Source of the DNA: an uncultured Anaerolineae bacterium
GTDB lineage: Bacteria; Chloroflexota; Anaerolineae; Anaerolineales; Villigracilaceae
NCBI GenBank assembly: GCA_903838415.1
Contig: CAILYI010000146.1
Location: 1 to 64,000 of the forward strand
Direction: 5' to 3'
DNA: 64,000 nucleotides
Position 1 is the stretch's first letter. Each line of letters begins with the position of its first letter. Under the pieces are notes generated by a model. That model worked only from the letters and a program-made list of their open reading frames with translations. It made no database searches and was not told the DNA's origin. Made by a program: the position numbers and the translations under genes. Positions 30,203 through 40,227 of the stretch are shown one piece after another.

Positions 30203-30208
30203 ACAATC

Positions 30209-31960
30209 ATGAAAAAGCAATACCAAATCCGCGCGCTTGTCCTTGGGATTTTTTTCTCCGCCCTTTCGGCGTTGATTGTCATTCAAGTGATTCGCATCCA
30301 ATTCAGCAAGGAAGCTGCGGTATTTCTTCAGGACAGCAAGGATTACGCCGGAAGGTACGAGACTTTTTTCCCGGAACGTGGTCAAATTTGCGATCGCAAG
30401 GGACATTTGCTGGCCGGGAATCAGACTGTTTACGAAATTGGCATCAACCTGCCTGATGTAAAAAATGCACACACGATTGCGCTCACACTCAATGTGACGC
30501 TCGGCATGGATTATCAAAAAATTCTCGACCAAATCACCAACCCACCGGCTGGCGGGGTATATATGGTGGTGAACGACTACGTGTCATCTGATAAGTATCA
30601 CCAGATGCTGGATCTGAAAAAAGAACTGGCGAGCAAATACACAGCCAAAAGCGACGCAAGCCTCTCCGGGCTTGATTTCAAAGCACACCTGATGCGCTCT
30701 TATCCCGAAAAATCACTGGCTTCCAATGCCCTGGGATTCGTGACGTTGGAAAATCGCGGTTATTTTGGCGTGGAAGAAAAATACAACAACCTGCTGGCGG
30801 GCGTGCCCGTTACAGTCTGGGTGCCTGAAGACCCCAATCTGGCCGGAGAACTGCCCAGCATTCCCAAAGGCTCCGATCTGATTTTGACAATTGATCGTGA
30901 AATCCAGGCCATGGTGGAAGCGGAACTGAAAAAAGGTATTGAAGATACCGGTTCTGCGGCTGGAACCATCATTGTGATGGACCCGCACAGCGGGGAAATC
31001 CTGGCGATAGCCTCCTCGCCGCAGATGGATTTGAACAATTTCTCGGACTACGGCGCGGTTTACCACAACGCGAGCGAATTTAACCGCGCCGTTTCGATGC
31101 AATACGAACCCGGCTCCGTGTTCAAAGTCCTGACAATGGCTGCCGCCATCGATTCCGGCACGGTGGTTCCCAGCAGCACTTATCTCGACACCGGTTTCTA
31201 TGAAATTGGCGGCGGATACGTCTATAACTGGGATCAAGGCGCGTGGGGTCCGCAGGATATGGTCGGCTGTTTGCAACACTCGCTCAACGTCTGCATGGCA
31301 CGCCTGGCAGATTTAATGGGCGAGGAAACTTTCTACACCTACATGCGCCGCTTCGGCATCGGTCATCCGACCGGCATCGACCTATCAATGGAAGCCAACG
31401 GCCGCCTGAAGGTACCCGGCGACGAGGATTGGTACAAAATTGACCTTGGGACCAATTCCTTCGGTCAGGGCGTCGCCGTCAGCCCAATTCAGATGATGGC
31501 TGCCGCCTCTGCGCTGGCGAATGACGGCAAAATGGTTTATCCACACTTGCTTTATGGCATGGTCAGCAACGGCAATCAATATAACACCCCGGCGCAAAAT
31601 CTCGGCACACCGATTTCGCCCCAGACTGCGCGAACTGTCAGCGAGATGCTGGCCACAGCGATGGAAGGCGGCGAATCAGTGGCGCGAGTAAATGGCTATC
31701 GCATCGCCGGAAAAACTGGTACGGCGCAAATCCCCGGACCAAATGGCCTGTACGATCCAAAACAGACGAATGCATCCTTCCTGGGCTGGGGCCCGGTGGA
31801 TGATCCCAAATTCATGGTCTATGTGTGGATGGAACGCCCCCAAAGCGCAGACTGGGCCTCCTATGTAGCTTCGCCCATTTTCCATGACGTGGTGTCAAAA
31901 CTGGTGGTGCTGATGGATATTCCGCCAGACGAAAAACGCCAACAGTTGGCTGGACAGTGA
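30209..31960 (+). CDS. ftsI: Class B penicillin-binding protein (FtsI/PBP2B-like)
   Basis: RGQICDRKGHLLAGN, YEPGSVFKVLTMAAAID, SLNVCMARL, GYRIAGKTGTAQIPG. Confidence 0.92.
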   Translation: MKKQYQIRALVLGIFFSALSALIVIQVIRIQFSKEAAVFLQDSKDYAGRYETFFPERGQICDRKGHLLAGNQTVYEIGINLPDVKNAHTIALTLNVTLGMDYQKILDQITNPPAGGVYMVVNDYVSSDKYHQMLDLKKELASKYTAKSDASLSGLDFKAHLMRSYPEKSLASNALGFVTLENRGYFGVEEKYNNLLAGVPVTVWVPEDPNLAGELPSIPKGSDLILTIDREIQAMVEAELKKGIEDTGSAAGTIIVMDPHSGEILAIASSPQMDLNNFSDYGAVYHNASEFNRAVSMQYEPGSVFKVLTMAAAIDSGTVVPSSTYLDTGFYEIGGGYVYNWDQGAWGPQDMVGCLQHSLNVCMARLADLMGEETFYTYMRRFGIGHPTGIDLSMEANGRLKVPGDEDWYKIDLGTNSFGQGVAVSPIQMMAAASALANDGKMVYPHLLYGMVSNGNQYNTPAQNLGTPISPQTARTVSEMLATAMEGGESVARVNGYRIAGKTGTAQIPGPNGLYDPKQTNASFLGWGPVDDPKFMVYVWMERPQSADWASYVASPIFHDVVSKLVVLMDIPPDEKRQQLAGQ

Positions 31961-31964
31961 ACCC

Positions 31965-33401
31965 GTGCTAACCTTTGCCGATTTGATCGAAGCCATCATC
32001 AATTTCCGCCCGGAGATGACGCCTATATTCATCACCGAGGCGGCGGTTGATTCGCGGCAGATCATCCCAGGCGGATTATTCGTAGCCATTCCCGGCGAAA
32101 ATGTGGATGGGCACGCTTATGTGACCCAGGCCTTTCAACGCGGGGCCGTGGCTGCACTCATCGAACATGAGATTGAAGCACCTTTCACCACGATCGACCT
32201 GCGAAATGGCGCGTCCGCCTTGGACGTATTGCAAGTCGAGGCGTTGTCGCATCTAAAACTACCCGTCTGCTTCATCGTCACTAACAGCGTAACCGCCCTT
32301 CAGCAAATCGCTGCATTCTGGCGTCGCAAATTGGACATCCGCGTGATTGGGATTACCGGCAGCGTGGGAAAATCCACGACAAAAGAAGCCATTGCCCAGG
32401 TGCTCAGCCAGCGTTACATAACGCTCAAAAGCGCAGCGAACCTTAATAATGAAATTGGACTGCCGCTGAATGTCTTGAAATTGACCGCTGGTCATCAGCG
32501 CGCCGTGCTCGAAATGGGATTCTATGTTCCCGGCGAAATCAAGCAATTGTGCGAGATCGCCCTGCCGCAGGTAGGCGTGCTGAATAATATCGGCACTGTC
32601 CATGCAGAGCGGGCCGGTTCACAGGAAATCATTGCCCAGGGCAAAGGCGAGTTGGTGGAAGCCCTGCCGCCTGCCCCTGAAGGGATTGCCATTTTGAACT
32701 ATGACGACCCCTTCGTCCGCCCGATGAGTGCCCGGACCCAAGCGCGCGTTTTTTATTACGGATTATCTCCGGAAGCACATCTGTGGGCCGACCAGGTGGA
32801 AGGCATGGGGCTGGAAGGCATCCGTTTTCGGCTGCATTACAAAAACGAGACGCTGCATCTGCGCGTCCCCATGATCGGACGCCACTCGGTCGAAACCGTC
32901 CTGCGCGCCACCGCCGTCGGTCTGGTGGAAGGTCTGACCTGGGATGAGATTGTGCGCGGCATGCAGGAGAGTCAAGCTCAATTGCGGCTGTCCGCCGTCC
33001 GCGCTGAAAGCGGCGCATTGATCATCGACGACACCTACAACGCTTCACCCGAATCGATGCTGGCTGCACTCAATCTGCTGGATGAACTGCAGGGACGCAA
33101 GATCGCCGTGCTCGGTGATATGCTCGAACTGGGCCAATATGAAGAGGATGGCCACCAAAAAATAGGCATACGCGCCGCCCAGGTGGCGGATGTACTGGTA
33201 ACATTGGGACTTCGCGCGCACATGATCGCTGAAGCTGCCCGCAAGGCTGGCATGAAAAAAACGTCCATCTTTGAATACGAAGAATTGGACAAAATCGTGG
33301 ACTGGCTGAATCAGCATCTGAAATCTGAAGATGTGGTGCTGATTAAAGGCTCCCACGGCCTGCGGATGGAGCGAATCGTGGCTGCGCTGGAGGTCTCATA
33401 A
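31965..33401 (+). CDS. murF: UDP-MurNAc-tripeptide--D-alanyl-D-alanine ligase
   Basis: VDSRQIIPGGLFVAIPGENVDGHAYV, GITGSVGKSTTKEAIA, LNNEIGLPLNVL, IDDTYNASPESMLAAL; GTG start. Confidence 0.94.
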   Translation: MLTFADLIEAIINFRPEMTPIFITEAAVDSRQIIPGGLFVAIPGENVDGHAYVTQAFQRGAVAALIEHEIEAPFTTIDLRNGASALDVLQVEALSHLKLPVCFIVTNSVTALQQIAAFWRRKLDIRVIGITGSVGKSTTKEAIAQVLSQRYITLKSAANLNNEIGLPLNVLKLTAGHQRAVLEMGFYVPGEIKQLCEIALPQVGVLNNIGTVHAERAGSQEIIAQGKGELVEALPPAPEGIAILNYDDPFVRPMSARTQARVFYYGLSPEAHLWADQVEGMGLEGIRFRLHYKNETLHLRVPMIGRHSVETVLRATAVGLVEGLTWDEIVRGMQESQAQLRLSAVRAESGALIIDDTYNASPESMLAALNLLDELQGRKIAVLGDMLELGQYEEDGHQKIGIRAAQVADVLVTLGLRAHMIAEAARKAGMKKTSIFEYEELDKIVDWLNQHLKSEDVVLIKGSHGLRMERIVAALEVS

Positions 33402-34393
33402 TGAAAGATACCACCCTCGCTGTGAGTCTGGCCGGGCTTAGTTTTATGATGACCATCATCTGGGGTGGCCCGCTGCTGCGTGTTTTGCGGCACTTTAGAA
33501 TAGGCAAACTGATCCGCGTTGAAGAACCTGGCAAGCACATGGTCAAAATGGGCACGCCCACCATGGGCGGCGTGATGATCATCCTGCCGGTGTTGATGCT
33601 GACCATTCTGCTCAACGCCGCCCCATTAATCGGATTCAAATTGAGCGGCAAATCGGTCTTCGTACCGCTGATGACGATGCTGGCTTTCGGCATCCTGGGC
33701 GCACTCGATGACTGGGAAGGCATCCGCGGCAAACGCAAGGGCAATGGCATGCGCGCGCGCACCAAGTTTTTTGCGCAGTGGCTCATCGCCGGAATTGTAG
33801 CCTGGTCACTCAAATATGTACTCGGCATCCCCGATCTGTACATTCCCGGCATCCAAATCACGCTTGATTTTGGCTGGTGGTACGTGCCGATTGCAGCCTT
33901 CATTATCGTCGCCGAATCGAACGCCATCAATTTTACCGATGGCCTGGATGGGCTGGCTGGCTTGATCGCTTCTACGATTTTTGCCGCTTATGGAGTGATT
34001 GCCATCATCCAGGGTCAAACCTTTTTGGCGCAATTCTCGTTCACCCTGGTCGGCGCACTGTTTGGATTTTTGTGGTTCAACGTCCACCCGGCGCAGTTAT
34101 TTATGGGAGATACCGGTTCGCTGGCGCTCGGCGCCACGGTGGCGGTCGTCGCGCTGATGACGGGCCAATGGGCCATTCTGCCGCTGGTCACAGTCATCCC
34201 CGTCAGCGAGACTTTGAGCGTGGTCATCCAAGTGCTTTATTTCAAAGCCACCAAAGGCCGCCGCTTTTTCAAAATGGCACCCATCCACCTGCACTTTGAA
34301 CTGCTTGGCTGGAGTGAGACGCAAATCGTGCAGCGTTTTTGGCTCATCAGCCTGTTGGCGGCGCTAATCGCCGTCGGTCTGGCAATGGCATAG
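33401..34393 (+). CDS. mraY: Phospho-MurNAc-pentapeptide-transferase
   Basis: KMGTPTMGGVMIILPV, NAINFTDGLDGLAG, LFMGDTGSLALG, PIHLHFELLGWSETQIVQRFW; TAATG overlap with murF. Confidence 0.96.
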   Translation: MKDTTLAVSLAGLSFMMTIIWGGPLLRVLRHFRIGKLIRVEEPGKHMVKMGTPTMGGVMIILPVLMLTILLNAAPLIGFKLSGKSVFVPLMTMLAFGILGALDDWEGIRGKRKGNGMRARTKFFAQWLIAGIVAWSLKYVLGIPDLYIPGIQITLDFGWWYVPIAAFIIVAESNAINFTDGLDGLAGLIASTIFAAYGVIAIIQGQTFLAQFSFTLVGALFGFLWFNVHPAQLFMGDTGSLALGATVAVVALMTGQWAILPLVTVIPVSETLSVVIQVLYFKATKGRRFFKMAPIHLHFELLGWSETQIVQRFWLISLLAALIAVGLAMA

Positions 34394-34400
34394 GAAAATC

Positions 34401-35807
34401 ATGGCGCAAATTAGCTGGAAAGGCAAACGTGTTGTCATCATCGGCGCGGCCCGTCAGGGACTGGCGCTGGCACGTTATCTTTCCACTCATGGAGCGACGG
34501 TGATTTTGAATGATCGCCGCACGCCCCAGCAGCTCATCAAGGAAATGGAAAGTCTAGCCCCATACCAAATCGAATGGGTCACTGGCGGACATCCGCTGAA
34601 CATCCTGAATCCGCACCCTGAGTTTTTGTTCGTTTCAGGCGGCGTTCCGCTCGATAACCCTCTGGTGACTTTCGCGCGCGAAAACCACATCCGCCTTTCG
34701 AACGATACCCAGGTCTTCATGGAGGCCGCTCCCTGCAAAACGGTGGGCATCACCGGTTCAGCGGGCAAAACAACCACCACCACCCTGTTGGGACGCATGG
34801 CCCAGGCAGGCGCGAGCGGCAAGTATGGGCACATCTGGATTGGCGGCAACATGGGCGATCCTTTGATCAACTATGTGGACGAAATGTCACCGACAGATCT
34901 GGCCATCCTTGAAATTTCCAGCTTTCAATCAGAACTGATGACTTCAGCGCCAAACGTGGCCGCCATCTTGAATATCACGCCCAACCATCTCGACCGGCAC
35001 GGCACGATGGAAGCCTACACCACGGCCAAGGCAAATATCATCAAGTTTCAAACGAGCGCTGATTGCGCCATCCTGGGACGCGATGGCCCAGGCGCTTGGG
35101 GCCTGGCAGCCAATCTTCGCAGTCATCTATACTCCTTTGGCTTCTCCCCCCTGCCCGCTGGACAGGATGGCGCCTACATCGAAAACGAAAAATTCTATCT
35201 GCGCGATGGCGGGAAAATCACCCGTCTGCCAGTCGAAGACCACATCGAACTGCGCGGAGATCATAACCGCTTGAATGTGCTGGCCGCCTGCACCATCGCC
35301 CACGCCGCCGGATTTGGCGCGGAAGCCATGCTGGCCGGAGTGAAAGACTTTCGGGGCGTGTCGCACCGCCTGGAATTTATCCGCACCTGGCACGGCGCGC
35401 ACTGGTACAACGACTCGATCGCCACCGCCCCCGAGCGCACGATTGCCGCCATCAAATCCTTCAGCGGCCCGCTCATCCTTTTGTTGGGTGGTCGCGACAA
35501 AGACTTGCCCTGGGAAGAGCTCGCCAAGCTCGTCCACCAAAGAGTTGACCATGTGGTCATTTTTGGCGAAGCCGCCGGGAAGATCCAGACCGCACTTGGT
35601 CAACTCACCCCGGGATCAAAGCCATACAGCCTGACTCGCGTTGAAAAATGTCAGGATGCAGCGGCATCGGCTTCACGCTTGGCCCAACCCGGTTATTCAG
35701 TGCTGTTCTCACCAGGCGGCACAAGCTATGACGAGTTCAAAGATTTCGAAGAACGTGGAGAAAGGTTTACCAAATGGGTTCTAGAATTTTCCGAGACGCA
35801 GCAGTAG
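34401..35807 (+). CDS. murD: UDP-MurNAc-L-alanine--D-glutamate ligase
   Basis: GITGSAGKTTTTTLLGRM, LEISSFQSELM, NITPNHLDRHGTMEAY, WYNDSIATAPERTIAAI. Confidence 0.96.
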   Translation: MAQISWKGKRVVIIGAARQGLALARYLSTHGATVILNDRRTPQQLIKEMESLAPYQIEWVTGGHPLNILNPHPEFLFVSGGVPLDNPLVTFARENHIRLSNDTQVFMEAAPCKTVGITGSAGKTTTTTLLGRMAQAGASGKYGHIWIGGNMGDPLINYVDEMSPTDLAILEISSFQSELMTSAPNVAAILNITPNHLDRHGTMEAYTTAKANIIKFQTSADCAILGRDGPGAWGLAANLRSHLYSFGFSPLPAGQDGAYIENEKFYLRDGGKITRLPVEDHIELRGDHNRLNVLAACTIAHAAGFGAEAMLAGVKDFRGVSHRLEFIRTWHGAHWYNDSIATAPERTIAAIKSFSGPLILLLGGRDKDLPWEELAKLVHQRVDHVVIFGEAAGKIQTALGQLTPGSKPYSLTRVEKCQDAAASASRLAQPGYSVLFSPGGTSYDEFKDFEERGERFTKWVLEFSETQQ

Positions 35808-37024
35808 CTCCCAACTCTTCGCCCGCCACATCGAATCCTTCCGTCAGAAGAATCGGCGGCTCGATTGATATTCCTTTATTGTTAATCATGGTCGTTACAT
35901 TGTCCTTTGGACTAATCATGGTGTTTTCAGCATCGTATGATTATTCATTGGGTGTGTTCAACGATGCAATGCACATCTTCAACCGTCAAATCCTTTGGAT
36001 GATTCTTGGTAGTTTGATTGCACTATTTCTATCGCGCCTTGATTACCACATTTGGCGCAACCTGGGTTTACCAGTCATGGTCATTACAATCATCCTCCTA
36101 ATCGTGGTATTGGCGCTCAACGACATGCACCTGGGCGCAGTGCGGTCAATGCTGGGCGGTTCCATCCAACCATCAGAACTGGCAAAAGTCGTCACCATCG
36201 TTTATCTTGCCATCTGGATGCATTCCAAGCGCGAACAACTGCACGATATTCAGTGGGGACTCATCCCCCTGGCGCTTATCCTGGGTATCGTCGGAGGTTT
36301 GATTTACGTCCAGCCCGATATTTCAGCCACTGCCACCATTTTTATGCTCGGCGGCTTGCTGTTCTTTTTAGGCGGCGGCGACATGAAACAAATTTTAATC
36401 CTGATGGTGATTGCCGTTTTCGTTGGCATCGTGGTGGTACAAATCAGCGCTACGGGCCAGGCGCGCGTCGGTATGTATATCTCCGGGATTAAAGACCCGA
36501 CCCAGGCCTCCTACCATGTGCGCCGCTCCTTTGAAGCCATCGTCAAAGGTGGATGGTTCGGCGTGGGAATTGGACAATCTGATACCAAGCTCCTAGGGTT
36601 GCCCGTTCCTCCCACCGACAGCATTTTCGCCGTTATCGCCGAGGAACTCGGTCTGGTAGGTGCGGCCGGGACGGTTCTGCTCTACGTTTTGCTGCTCTGG
36701 CGAGGCTTGCGCATTGCCGATAAAGCCCCCGACATGCTCGGAAGCCTGCTGGCCTCCGGCCTGACGGTCTGGATTGCAATGGAAGCCATCATCAACATGC
36801 TGGTAATGGTCGGCCTGCTACCCTTCGCTGGCAATGCTCTGCCCTTCATCAGCGCTGGCGGATCGAGCATGGTCGCTTCGCTGATTGCGATTGGAATTTT
36901 GTTGAGTGTCTCACGACAGGTTGAGCCACAGGCTGAAACTCAAGAATGGAGAAACTTCGGTGCGACTATTGATTTGCGCGGGCGGAACCGGCGGCGGAGT
37001 TTATCCCGCACTAGCCGTTCATAG
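35774..37024 (+). CDS. ftsW: Lipid II polymerase/division protein FtsW (SEDS family)
   Basis: IPLLLIMVVTLSFGLIMVFSAS, MLGGSIQPSELAKV, GWFGVGIGQSDTKLLGLPVPPTDSIFAVIAEELGLVG, LPFISAGGSSMVASL. Confidence 0.94.
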   Translation: MGSRIFRDAAVAPNSSPATSNPSVRRIGGSIDIPLLLIMVVTLSFGLIMVFSASYDYSLGVFNDAMHIFNRQILWMILGSLIALFLSRLDYHIWRNLGLPVMVITIILLIVVLALNDMHLGAVRSMLGGSIQPSELAKVVTIVYLAIWMHSKREQLHDIQWGLIPLALILGIVGGLIYVQPDISATATIFMLGGLLFFLGGGDMKQILILMVIAVFVGIVVVQISATGQARVGMYISGIKDPTQASYHVRRSFEAIVKGGWFGVGIGQSDTKLLGLPVPPTDSIFAVIAEELGLVGAAGTVLLYVLLLWRGLRIADKAPDMLGSLLASGLTVWIAMEAIINMLVMVGLLPFAGNALPFISAGGSSMVASLIAIGILLSVSRQVEPQAETQEWRNFGATIDLRGRNRRRSLSRTSRS

Positions 37025-38063
37025 TGCTCTCAAGGCCGCCCATCCCGAAGTGGAAACGCTCTGGATAGGCGGTGAAGGCGGCATGGAAGCTGGGCTCGTT
37101 GAAAGAGCCGGTATTCCGTTTAAGACCATCCCTGCAGCTGCCGTCCACGGCGTGGACATCAAAAGCCTGCCCGGGAATCTTTCCGCCCTCGCGCGCGGCA
37201 CAGTAGCCGCCCGCGGCATTCTGAACGAGTTCAAGCCTGATGTGCTATTTTTCACTGGCGGCTATGTGGCCGTCCCCGTGGCGCTGGCCGGACGAAAGAT
37301 CCCGTCATTGTTATACGTGCCGGATATCGAACCCGGTCTGGCACTGAAAGCGCTGGCGCGTTTTGCAAAACGAATCACTCTGACCACCGAAGAATCAAAA
37401 CAGTATTTTTCGTCGAAGGCTGATCTGGTCGTCACCGGCTATCCTATCCGCGAAGAAATCGCGCGCTGGGACAAAGCCACGGCCCGCAAACATTTGGGAC
37501 TCAACACTGGCACCATGCCCGTCGTCCTGATTTTTGGCGGCAGCAAAGGCGCACGCTCAATCAACCTGGCGCTGCTCGAACACATCACCACCCTGTTGGA
37601 GCAAGTCGAAGTGCTCCACATCAGCGGCGAATTGGATTGGCCGGTCGTGCAAAAAACGCGCGAAACCCTTTCAACAGAACAAGCCAGTCGCTATCACGCC
37701 TACCCTTACCTGCATGAAGACATGGGCGCAGCTTTGGCAACCGCAGATTTAGTGGTATCCCGCGCCGGGGCCTCGGTTCTCGGCGAATTCCCCCAGTTCG
37801 GCATCCCGGCCATCCTGGTCCCTTATCCGCACGCATGGCGCTACCAAAAAATCAACGCCAATTCACTCACAAACCGCGGGGCGGCCCTGATGATCGAAGA
37901 TGCAAAACTGAAGAGCGGTCTTTATCTGACCATCGAAAAATTACTGGAAACCCCGGAAAAACTGGACGCCATGCGCGCAGCCATGCTGACCTTGCGCATG
38001 CCAGATGCCGCCGGGAAAATCGCCGCTCAGTTGTGCGAACTGGCTGGAGACAAGCATGATTAG
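36960..38063 (+). CDS. murG: UDP-GlcNAc--lipid I GlcNAc transferase
   Basis: GTG start: VRLLICAGGTGGGVYPALAVHSAL; FGGSKGARSINLALL; DLVVSRAGASVLGEFPQFGIPAILVPYPHA. Confidence 0.95.
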   Translation: MRLLICAGGTGGGVYPALAVHSALKAAHPEVETLWIGGEGGMEAGLVERAGIPFKTIPAAAVHGVDIKSLPGNLSALARGTVAARGILNEFKPDVLFFTGGYVAVPVALAGRKIPSLLYVPDIEPGLALKALARFAKRITLTTEESKQYFSSKADLVVTGYPIREEIARWDKATARKHLGLNTGTMPVVLIFGGSKGARSINLALLEHITTLLEQVEVLHISGELDWPVVQKTRETLSTEQASRYHAYPYLHEDMGAALATADLVVSRAGASVLGEFPQFGIPAILVPYPHAWRYQKINANSLTNRGAALMIEDAKLKSGLYLTIEKLLETPEKLDAMRAAMLTLRMPDAAGKIAAQLCELAGDKHD

Positions 38064-38583
38064 TATCAATTTTGCATTCTGGCTGATGGTCATTTTATTT
38101 GGTCTGATTGGCATGATGCGCGGATGGGCCAAAGAACTACTGGTTTCCTTCAGCGTCATTCTGGCGCTGGCGTTCAACCGCCTGCTTGAACGCTACGTCC
38201 CGGTTGTCAACACCCTGCCTACCGACGGATCGTCGCTTTTCTGGGTACGCATTATCATCGTCATCACGCTGGTTTTCTTTGGCTACCAGACTGTTGCTCT
38301 GCCACGCTTTGCCAGTAAAGCGGCCCGCGAAAAACTGCAAGACAGCCTGCTCGGCTTCGTTCTGGGCGCGCTAAACGGCTACTTTGTCATCGGCACCGCC
38401 TGGTTCTATCTCGACATGGCAAAATACCCATTTTCCACCATCTCCGCGCCAGTCCCCGGCACAGCCATGGGCGAAGCCGCACTCAACTTAATCCCCATGC
38501 TGGCCCCGCGCCTGCTGGGTGAACCGGCCATCTACTTTGCAGTCATGTTGTGCTTCATTTTCGTTCTGGTGGTATTCATCTAA
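38056..38583 (+). CDS. CvpA-like membrane protein
   Basis: MISINFAFWLMVILFGLIGMMRGWAKELLVSFSVILALAF...; overlaps murG 3' end and murC start. Confidence 0.65.
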   Translation: MISINFAFWLMVILFGLIGMMRGWAKELLVSFSVILALAFNRLLERYVPVVNTLPTDGSSLFWVRIIIVITLVFFGYQTVALPRFASKAAREKLQDSLLGFVLGALNGYFVIGTAWFYLDMAKYPFSTISAPVPGTAMGEAALNLIPMLAPRLLGEPAIYFAVMLCFIFVLVVFI

Positions 38584-40022
38584 TGACGGTTCAACCAGAT
38601 TCGCCCAAGGCACACGTCCATTTCATTGGAATTGGAGGCAGCGGACTCTCCGCCATCGCCCGGCTCCTGCTCGAACAGGGCTACCGAGTAACCGGCTCAG
38701 ACCGCACGCTCTCCCCGTTGGCCGACGAACTAAAAACTGCGGGCGCAACCGTCGCTGTGGGACATGCCGCTGAAAACGTCACCGGTGCCGATTGGGTGGT
38801 GCGCTCCTCCGCCATTCCCGATGACAACCCCGAAGTGGTAGCCGCGCTGGCAGCCGGAATCCCGGTCTACAAACGGGCTGACTTCCTCGGCCGCCTGATG
38901 GCTCCGCCAGAAAAAGACGGCATCGCCATCGCCGGGACACATGGCAAAACCACCACCACCGCAATGATCGCCTGGATGCTCGATCAGCTCGGCACAGACC
39001 CTTCCTTCATCATCGGCGGCATCGCGCAGAATTTTGGCGTCAACGCCCACGCTGGAAAAGGCCGCGCCTTCGTGATCGAAGCTGATGAATATGATCGCAT
39101 GTTCCTCGGTTTGCAACCTCGCTACTCAGTGGTCACCAATATCGAACTCGACCACCCCGATATTTACCCCACCCTGGCAGCGTTTGAGGCCGCTTTTGTC
39201 GATTTCGCCCGCCTGACGCCAGAAAACGGCGCGCTGATTATCTGTGGCGAAGACATGGGCGCCACCCAACTGGCACAGACCGCCCGGCACATGGGCAAAC
39301 GCGTCATTGGCTACCGCATTGCAGAAAATCAAATCACTGAAGCCGGTGAATGGACCCTGGCCCGGAATGTGACCACCAACAACCTGGGTGGTTTCACCTT
39401 CGATGCAATTACACGCCTGCAGTCCGGTTCCGAAGAAGTCTCAGGGATTCACATGCAGGTACCTGGACTGCACAACGTCCGCAATGCGCTGGCAGCACTG
39501 AGCGTGGCGGTCTTGATGGGCTACGATCTGAAAGATGCGGCCCAAACTCTGAGCAAGTTCAAAGGCACGGGACGGCGCTTTGAGATCAAGGGCGAGGCCA
39601 GCGGCGTCATCGTAATTGACGATTACGCCCACCACCCAACCGAAATCCGTGCCACGCTGGAGGCCGCTCGCGCCCGCTACCCGGCCAAACACATTTGGGC
39701 CGTCTGGCAGCCACACACTTACTCGCGCGTACAGACTTTGTTCAACGATTTTGCAGGCTCTTTTGGCGAGGCTGATGAAGTTGTCGTCAGCGAAATTTAT
39801 GCGGCGCGCGAACCGCTCCAGAGTTTTTCGGCCGAGCAAGTGGTCAAGGCCATGCATCACCCGGCGGCACATTTTATTCCTTCGCTGCCAGCAATTCGCA
39901 ATTATCTTGTTTCTCATCTTAAATCTGGCGATGTGCTAATTGTCATGTCTGCCGGAGACGCCGATCAAGTCAGCGCCGAAGTGCTGGCCCACCTGAAGGA
40001 AAGTGAGATTCATCATGCCTGA
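38583..40022 (+). CDS. murC: UDP-MurNAc--L-alanine ligase
   Basis: VHFIGIGGSGLSAIARLLLEQGYRVTGSDR, IAGTHGKTTTTAMIAWML, DDYAHHPTEIRATL; TAATG overlap with the CvpA-like gene. Confidence 0.96.
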   Translation: MTVQPDSPKAHVHFIGIGGSGLSAIARLLLEQGYRVTGSDRTLSPLADELKTAGATVAVGHAAENVTGADWVVRSSAIPDDNPEVVAALAAGIPVYKRADFLGRLMAPPEKDGIAIAGTHGKTTTTAMIAWMLDQLGTDPSFIIGGIAQNFGVNAHAGKGRAFVIEADEYDRMFLGLQPRYSVVTNIELDHPDIYPTLAAFEAAFVDFARLTPENGALIICGEDMGATQLAQTARHMGKRVIGYRIAENQITEAGEWTLARNVTTNNLGGFTFDAITRLQSGSEEVSGIHMQVPGLHNVRNALAALSVAVLMGYDLKDAAQTLSKFKGTGRRFEIKGEASGVIVIDDYAHHPTEIRATLEAARARYPAKHIWAVWQPHTYSRVQTLFNDFAGSFGEADEVVVSEIYAAREPLQSFSAEQVVKAMHHPAAHFIPSLPAIRNYLVSHLKSGDVLIVMSAGDADQVSAEVLAHLKESEIHHA

Positions 40023-40212
40023 GAAAAAACACACGTACAAGTCGGAATTTATGGCTTTACCGCCCCTGACAATGGTACTGGGCGATGTGCCTGACCCGGA
40101 TCCCAGTGGCAAACGCCGTCTGTTCCGCGCCTTTAGCGAAGACAAGACAGAGACAGATGTCAAAAACACTGTGGCGAAATTAATCGGCTATTTGAAAAAA
40201 GACGACAAGTAA
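40015..40212 (+). CDS. Conserved-looking 65 aa protein between murC and murB
   Basis: MPEKKHTYKSEFMALPPLTMVLGDVPDPDPSGKRRLFRAFSEDKTETDVKNTVAKLIGYLKKDDK; start overlaps murC end. Confidence 0.65.
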   Translation: MPEKKHTYKSEFMALPPLTMVLGDVPDPDPSGKRRLFRAFSEDKTETDVKNTVAKLIGYLKKDDK

Positions 40213-40227
40213 GCAGAAAGGCTTGCA

